This document shows, one piece after another, positions 3,691-7,943 of a stretch of 7,943 nucleotides of DNA (the stretch's first letter is position 1; every line of letters begins with the position of its first letter). A program made the translations under genes and the position numbers. Origin of the DNA: Lachnoclostridium sp. UBA3775 (GTDB lineage Bacteria; Bacillota; Clostridia; Lachnospirales; Lachnospiraceae); NCBI GenBank assembly GCA_002369525.1, contig DFFN01000026.1, positions 1 through 7,943 of the forward strand, given 5' to 3'. Under the pieces are notes generated by a model. It did not search any database. It saw only the letters and a list, made by a program, of their open reading frames with translations, and was not told the origin of the DNA.

Positions 3691-6261
3691 ATGCACTACG
3701 GAAAACGAAAAATCGAGGAAAGACAGCTTATGCTCCGCTCAAAAACAAGGCGGGTGCATTCTTTTGTCATGGTAATGGCGCTGAGACTCTTATTTATTGT
3801 CTCAGTGATGGCTGCCGGCGTCTTTTTTTCGGGTGCATACGGCGCTCTGAAGGGAATAATCAGCAAATCCCCCTCCCTTGCGACCATAGACAAATTTCCG
3901 GAAGAGAAAAAGACCGTTGTTTACTATTCCGACGGAAAAACGGTGGCCGAAGCCTTCACTGAGGCATATCCCGAAGCACAGTATGTTCGTTATGAAAACA
4001 TATCCGATCACATAATAAATGCGCTGATAGCAAAAGAAGACGCGGACTTTTATAAGCACCGCGGTATTGACATGCGCTCTGTTTTAAACGGAAATCCCGC
4101 TGCTTTTTTCAATACCGGCAGCGAAGAAAACTACACTCTGACCCAGAAGCTTCTTAAAAACCGCATCTTTTCCGAGTACAGCAGGCAAAAATATTATTTC
4201 ATTCAGGAAAAACTGCAGGAAAGCTATCTTGCCATCACCCTCGAAAGAAACAACAGCAAGGAAAAGATCGTCGAATATTATCTTAATTCGATAGATGCCG
4301 GCAGCTCGCACGGCATATATTCGGCCTGCATCTACTATTTCGACAAGGAGCCCGCCGACGTGACGTTGTCCGAAGCCTGTGTGCTTATCCCGGCGCTCAC
4401 AGATCCGTCCTATGCAGACCCGCTCTATAATGCAGCCGTAAACAGACAGCAGCGCCAGGCTCTTCTGTCCCGCATGCTGCTGCTCGAATTCATCACCAGG
4501 GAACAATATGACGAGGCCGTTGACGACACCTATGACGTCTACGAAAACATCGCTCTCAGGTTTAAAAACCATAACGATTATTTCAGCGAGGAGCTCAAAA
4601 AGCAGGTTTTAAACGACCTGATCGCCAAGGGCTATTCTTCCTACGAGGCCTCCTCTCTGCTCTTTAACGGCGGCCTCACCATCCATTCCACCCTTGACAA
4701 AGACATACAGCTCATTCTGGATGAGGAATTCACGAAAAAATCCAATTTTCCGGCTGTCGGAAACGGAAGCTGGTATGAACTTGATGCCGGCTGGGAGCTT
4801 ATTGTAAACACTCTCTACCGCGGCAGGCTTGTATATTCACAAAAAGACCTTTTTGAATACTATTCTGAATTTGAAGACACCGAAAACCTGTATAAGCATG
4901 AGGATGACAGCCGGACAGGCATCAGCTTCTCCACCTACTCAAGGAAGGATCTTGACGAAAAAATCGCCGCCTTCGTTTTAAAGCAGAGGAACGAAAGGGA
5001 TGTTATCAGCGTTGTCGAAAAAAATCATGTATATCCCATCGAGCCCCAGGCGGCCATGGTCATAATGAATGCAGCCGACGGTTCGGTTGCCGCGATCTAC
5101 GGGGGAAGAGGTTTGCTTAAAAGCAACAGTCTTACAAACCGCGCCTCCGAAATATACCGCAGTCCCGGTTCCGCCTTTCTTGTTCCTGCTGTTTTCATGC
5201 CTGCGCTTGACTCCGGAAACTATACCCTTGCAAGCACCTTTAACGATTCCTACTACAGCTACACAGAAAATGACCTCACAATGACGATAGACAACTGGTA
5301 TTCGACCGGCTACGAGGGCTTAAGCTCGATACGCCGCGCAATATATCATTCCATGAACATTGTTTCCGCGCGCTGCTTCGACCGCATCGGCATCGTAAGC
5401 TCCCTTGCATATTTAAAGCGTCTCGGGTTCTCAAAGCTTAACCAGGCCGGCGACCGCGGCGTTTCCCTTGCAATCGGGACCTTAAGCGGTGGCGTAAGCC
5501 TTGTCGAGCTTACCGGTGCTTACGCATCGATTTCAAACGGCGGAGTCTATAACGAACCGCGCTTTTATTCAGCCGTATACGACAAGGAAGGAAAGCTTCT
5601 TCTCGGAGAAAAAAACAAGAGCCGCGTAAGCAAGACCTCCACTGCCCTTCTCCTTACCGATGCCATGAAGGATACGGTCACAAAGGGCACCGGAAGCCGT
5701 TGTGCCTTCGATGACCTGGATGTTGAAATAGCGGGAAAAACTGGAATCACCGAGGATCATGCCGATCTGTGGTTCGTCGGCTACACACCCTACTACTGCG
5801 CAGGAATATGGTCCGGTTCCGACAATCCGACGCCTCTTTCCGAAACCCAGTACCATAAGCTGATATGGAAAAATGTCATGGAAAGAATACATAAGCAGAA
5901 GAATCTCACTGTCGGAAGCTTTTCAAAGGATAAGCTTGTATCCCGCGAAGTGTGTAAAAAATGCGGCAATCTTGCCGTTACCGGCCTTTGCGACTGTTCC
6001 TCCGCAGGCAACCTTATCGTGACCGAATACTTCACCGAGGACACGGTACCGACCGAAAACTGCAGCTGCTGCAGGAAAATCCTTGTCTGTGACGACACAG
6101 GCATGGCGGCATCCGAAAACTGTCCCAACACCCATACCGTGATCGTACTTGACAAAAACGAAACCCCCGAAGCCATAAGCCACGGGGGTACTGCGGATTC
6201 TGCATATTGCATCACGCCTGAAATGCTTTACAGCTGCTCATATCACAGAAAAAGCAGATGA
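3691..6261 (+). CDS. Divergent class A penicillin-binding protein with Lys-to-Leu change in the SxxK motif
   Basis: Bifunctional peptidoglycan synthase family (PBP1A type), 856 aa. Order: basic cytoplasmic start, one membrane anchor (about 28-52), GT51 glycosyltransferase (about 95-285), linker with GGLTIHSTLD (327-336), transpeptidase (about 450-720), Cys-rich tail (750-850). GT51 keeps motif 1 (E116-D-A-D-F120-Y-K-H123-R-G) and the second Glu (EKLQE, Glu177), but the motif GGSTITQQ reads ENYTLTQK (146-153). In the transpeptidase, SMN (554-556) and KTG (683-685) are present. The SxxK site is PGSAFLVP (492-499): Ser494 is kept, while Leu497 replaces the acyl-activating lysine. Flanks align well with the usual R-x-PGSTFK motif. 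The tail has 11 Cys, including CKKC, CDC and CSCC. Start at 3691 gives a family-like MHYGKRKIEERQ, without a ribosome site; Met14 (3730) has GAGGAA upstream and is an alternative. The frame is intact, so this is not a decayed gene. Confidence 0.92.
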   Translation: MHYGKRKIEERQLMLRSKTRRVHSFVMVMALRLLFIVSVMAAGVFFSGAYGALKGIISKSPSLATIDKFPEEKKTVVYYSDGKTVAEAFTEAYPEAQYVRYENISDHIINALIAKEDADFYKHRGIDMRSVLNGNPAAFFNTGSEENYTLTQKLLKNRIFSEYSRQKYYFIQEKLQESYLAITLERNNSKEKIVEYYLNSIDAGSSHGIYSACIYYFDKEPADVTLSEACVLIPALTDPSYADPLYNAAVNRQQRQALLSRMLLLEFITREQYDEAVDDTYDVYENIALRFKNHNDYFSEELKKQVLNDLIAKGYSSYEASSLLFNGGLTIHSTLDKDIQLILDEEFTKKSNFPAVGNGSWYELDAGWELIVNTLYRGRLVYSQKDLFEYYSEFEDTENLYKHEDDSRTGISFSTYSRKDLDEKIAAFVLKQRNERDVISVVEKNHVYPIEPQAAMVIMNAADGSVAAIYGGRGLLKSNSLTNRASEIYRSPGSAFLVPAVFMPALDSGNYTLASTFNDSYYSYTENDLTMTIDNWYSTGYEGLSSIRRAIYHSMNIVSARCFDRIGIVSSLAYLKRLGFSKLNQAGDRGVSLAIGTLSGGVSLVELTGAYASISNGGVYNEPRFYSAVYDKEGKLLLGEKNKSRVSKTSTALLLTDAMKDTVTKGTGSRCAFDDLDVEIAGKTGITEDHADLWFVGYTPYYCAGIWSGSDNPTPLSETQYHKLIWKNVMERIHKQKNLTVGSFSKDKLVSREVCKKCGNLAVTGLCDCSSAGNLIVTEYFTEDTVPTENCSCCRKILVCDDTGMAASENCPNTHTVIVLDKNETPEAISHGGTADSAYCITPEMLYSCSYHRKSR

Positions 6262-6263
6262 TT

Positions 6264-7043
6264 TTATACGGCAAGTGCAGCTACCATCTTTTTGACATAT
6301 TCATAAACCGGCTCTGCCGAATTTTCTCCGTTTGCCGCTATGATCTTTACTATCGCGCTTCCGACTATCGCCCCGTCGGCATATTTCGTAAATTCTGCAA
6401 CCTGTGCAGGCTCATGGATTCCGAAGCCGATGGCAACCGGCACATCTGTTACGGCCTTTATTTTGTCTACTATTGCCCGTACATCGGTCTTTATCTCGCT
6501 GCGGACTCCCGTCACTCCCATTGAAGACACAACGTAAATATAACCCTCGGCCTCTTTGGCTATCATCTGTATCCTGTCGTCGCTCGTCGGCGCGATGAGG
6601 GATATGATATCAATGCCGTTATCCTTTGCGGCCTGATGTATCTCTTCTTTTTCTTCGAAAGGCATATCCGGAACGATAAGTCCGCTGATGCCCGCTTCGG
6701 CACAGCGTTTGCAGAACTTTCCGGGGCCGTATTTAAAAACCGGATTTAAATAGGTAAGGAAAACCAGCGGCACATCCACCTTTTTGCTGACTCTTTCCAC
6801 CATATCAAAAACCATGTCCGTTGTGCAGCCTCCGGGCGCGGAAAGCGCACGTACATTTGCATCCTGAATCACGGGGCCTTCTGCTATCGGGTCCGAAAAG
6901 GGTATTCCGATCTCAATAAGTGCGGCACCCGCCTCCGCCATTTTAATGATGAATTCTTCGGTCTTTTCAAGGCTCGGATCTCCGGCCGTAAGAAAAGGTA
7001 TGAAGCTTTTTTTATTTTTAAGTGTTTCGTATATTCTGCTCAT
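6264..7043 (-). CDS. trpA: Tryptophan synthase alpha subunit
   Basis: Cleaves indole-3-glycerol phosphate to indole and glyceraldehyde 3-phosphate, passing indole to TrpB through the alpha-beta tunnel. The 259-aa product has family length and a TIM-barrel pattern: FIPFLTAGDPS (14-24), ALIEIGIPFSDPIAEGPVIQ (41-60) with catalytic Glu44 (Glu49 in E. coli), YLNPVFKYG (98-106), LIVPDMPFEE (122-131), YVVSSMGVTGVRS (170-182) and phosphate-binding GFGIHEP (206-212) and VGSAIVK (227-233). The second catalytic acid, Asp60 in E. coli, is Glu55 here, a conservative change I believe is common in Firmicutes. AGGAG lies 10 nt before the ATG. It starts 30 nt after the trpB stop, the usual trpBA order. It is the last gene of the operon in view; its stop is 2 bp from the convergent PBP stop, and no terminator is visible. 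Confidence 0.97.
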   Translation of the reverse strand: MSRIYETLKNKKSFIPFLTAGDPSLEKTEEFIIKMAEAGAALIEIGIPFSDPIAEGPVIQDANVRALSAPGGCTTDMVFDMVERVSKKVDVPLVFLTYLNPVFKYGPGKFCKRCAEAGISGLIVPDMPFEEKEEIHQAAKDNGIDIISLIAPTSDDRIQMIAKEAEGYIYVVSSMGVTGVRSEIKTDVRAIVDKIKAVTDVPVAIGFGIHEPAQVAEFTKYADGAIVGSAIVKIIAANGENSAEPVYEYVKKMVAALAV

Positions 7044-7073
7044 TTTTGGTTTTCTCCTAACTGTTCCGTCTTT

Positions 7074-7943
7074 TTACTCATGAAGGTCTATTCCGCGGTA
7101 ACGCGCGATCGCTGCCACGTCCTTGTCGCCGCGGCCGGACAGACAGCAGATGATGATCTGGTCCTTTTTCATCTTCGGTGCGATTTTCATAACATGGGCA
7201 ACCGCATGTGAGCTTTCAACCGCCGCGATGATGCCCTCGGTCCTTGCGATGAATTCAAAAGCGTCAACAGCCTCGTCATCGGTAACGGGAACATATTCGG
7301 CCCTGCCGATGTCCCGAAGATATGCATGCTCGGGTCCGACTCCCGGATAGTCAAGTCCTGCCGAAATTGAATATACGGGCGCGATCTGACCATACTTATC
7401 CTGGCAGAAATATGATTTCATTCCGTGGAAGATACCCTCGGTTCCGGTCGCCATTGTTGCCGCGGTCCTGTCTGTATCCACGCCTTTTCCTGCCGCCTCG
7501 CAGCCGATAAGCTTAACGCTCTCGTCCCCTATGAATTCATAAAACATGCCCATGGCATTCGAGCCGCCGCCCACGCAGGCCATCACGACATCCGGAAGCC
7601 TTCCTTCCTTTTCAAGTATCTGCGCCCTTGCCTCGCGGCTTATCACAGACTGGAAATCACGTACTATCATAGGGAAGGGATGGGGGCCCATTACGGAACC
7701 GAGAACGTAAAGAGTATCATCAACCCTCTTTGTCCATTCTCTCATGCACTCATTGACAGCGTCCTTAAGGGTCATGGTTCCCGACTCAACCGGATGTACC
7801 TTTGCGCCGAGCAGCTCCATACGGTAAACGTTAAGCGCCTGGCGTATGGTGTCCTCCTTGCCCATGAAAATCTCGCACTCAAGGTCAAGAAGTGCAGCTG
7901 CGGTTGCGGTTGCAACACCGTGCTGGCCCGCACCGGTCTCAGC
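7074..7943 (-). CDS. trpB: Tryptophan synthase beta subunit, C-terminal 289 residues, cut by window edge
   Basis: PLP enzyme that joins indole and L-serine to give L-tryptophan. Reading enters from the right edge and is open from its first codon: it starts AETGAGQHGVATATAAALL, corresponding to the 109-ETGAGQHG segment that closes over the substrate carboxylate in the E. coli/Salmonella enzyme. So roughly 107 N-terminal residues, including the PLP-binding Lys87, lie outside. Visible motifs are GPHPFPMIVRDFQ (fragment residues 86-98), the PLP phosphate loop VGGGSNA (124-130), YSISAGLDYPGVGPEHAYL (191-209), ESSHAVAH (243-250) and LSGRGDKD (268-275), whose Ser contacts the PLP ring nitrogen. An internal ATG at 7865 (MGKEDTIRQ) is not the start. 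This is a complete C-terminus with no frameshift. Transcribed together with trpA. Confidence 0.97.
   Translation of the reverse strand, partial: AETGAGQHGVATATAAALLDLECEIFMGKEDTIRQALNVYRMELLGAKVHPVESGTMTLKDAVNECMREWTKRVDDTLYVLGSVMGPHPFPMIVRDFQSVISREARAQILEKEGRLPDVVMACVGGGSNAMGMFYEFIGDESVKLIGCEAAGKGVDTDRTAATMATGTEGIFHGMKSYFCQDKYGQIAPVYSISAGLDYPGVGPEHAYLRDIGRAEYVPVTDDEAVDAFEFIARTEGIIAAVESSHAVAHVMKIAPKMKKDQIIICCLSGRGDKDVAAIARYRGIDLHE

Noticed and set aside
4084..4572. 162-aa open frame on the minus strand inside the PBP gene
   Set aside because: It lies fully antisense to the GT51 domain, which has clear family motifs. Its translation shows no domain, and no ribosome site or promoter was seen for it.
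6309..6325. Small GC hairpin CGGC-TCT-GCCG followed by AATTTT downstream of the PBP gene
   Set aside because: A 4-bp stem inside the trpA coding region with a short broken T-run is too weak to call a terminator.
7074..7865. A complete 263-aa gene starting at the ATG at 7865
   Set aside because: The frame continues upstream to the window edge with the conserved TrpB segment ETGAGQHG, so this ATG is internal to trpB.

Overview
The window looks like chromosomal DNA of an anaerobic Firmicute, most likely a Lachnospiraceae member related to Butyrivibrio or Roseburia. Three things suggest this: a cellobiose phosphorylase very like the Clostridium thermocellum enzyme, a DUF4250 small protein (typical of Clostridia), and a class A PBP with a clostridial type of N-terminus and Cys-rich C-terminal tail. 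Strong AGGAGG-type ribosome sites and near-consensus sigma-A promoters fit the same group. The assignment comes from remembered family resemblance, not from a search. No rRNA, tRNA, CRISPR array, IS element or phage gene was seen, and coding density is very high.

Layout. (1) 1-994, minus: the first 331 residues of a GH94 cellobiose phosphorylase that runs off the left edge, with its own promoter at 1030-1058. (2) 1059-2770, minus: four tightly packed genes, transcribed in the order 97-aa two-helix membrane protein, 195-aa very acidic one-helix protein, 171-aa SEC-C zinc-motif protein, 95-aa one-helix protein. Gaps are -4, 20 and 10 nt, so this looks like one operon. Only the SEC-C motif is a recognisable domain. 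(3) 2771-2857: a short divergent intergenic region with a good plus-strand promoter. (4) 2858-6261, plus: a 57-aa DUF4250 protein, a YigZ/IMPACT-family protein and an 856-aa class A PBP, probably one transcription unit. (5) 6264-7943, minus: trpA and the 3' part of trpB, the end of a tryptophan operon entering from the right and converging on the PBP gene with 2 bp between the stop codons.

How the genes work together. The phosphorylase serves energy-saving intracellular cellobiose breakdown. TrpB and TrpA form tryptophan synthase, the last step of tryptophan biosynthesis. The PBP belongs to the cell envelope, but its transpeptidase SxxK motif reads S-A-F-L, so the catalytic lysine is replaced by leucine, and its glycosyltransferase GGST motif is also altered. 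It is therefore either a pseudo-transpeptidase or a strongly specialised paralogue. This and the uncharacterised four-gene membrane/SEC-C cluster are the two most interesting parts of the window.
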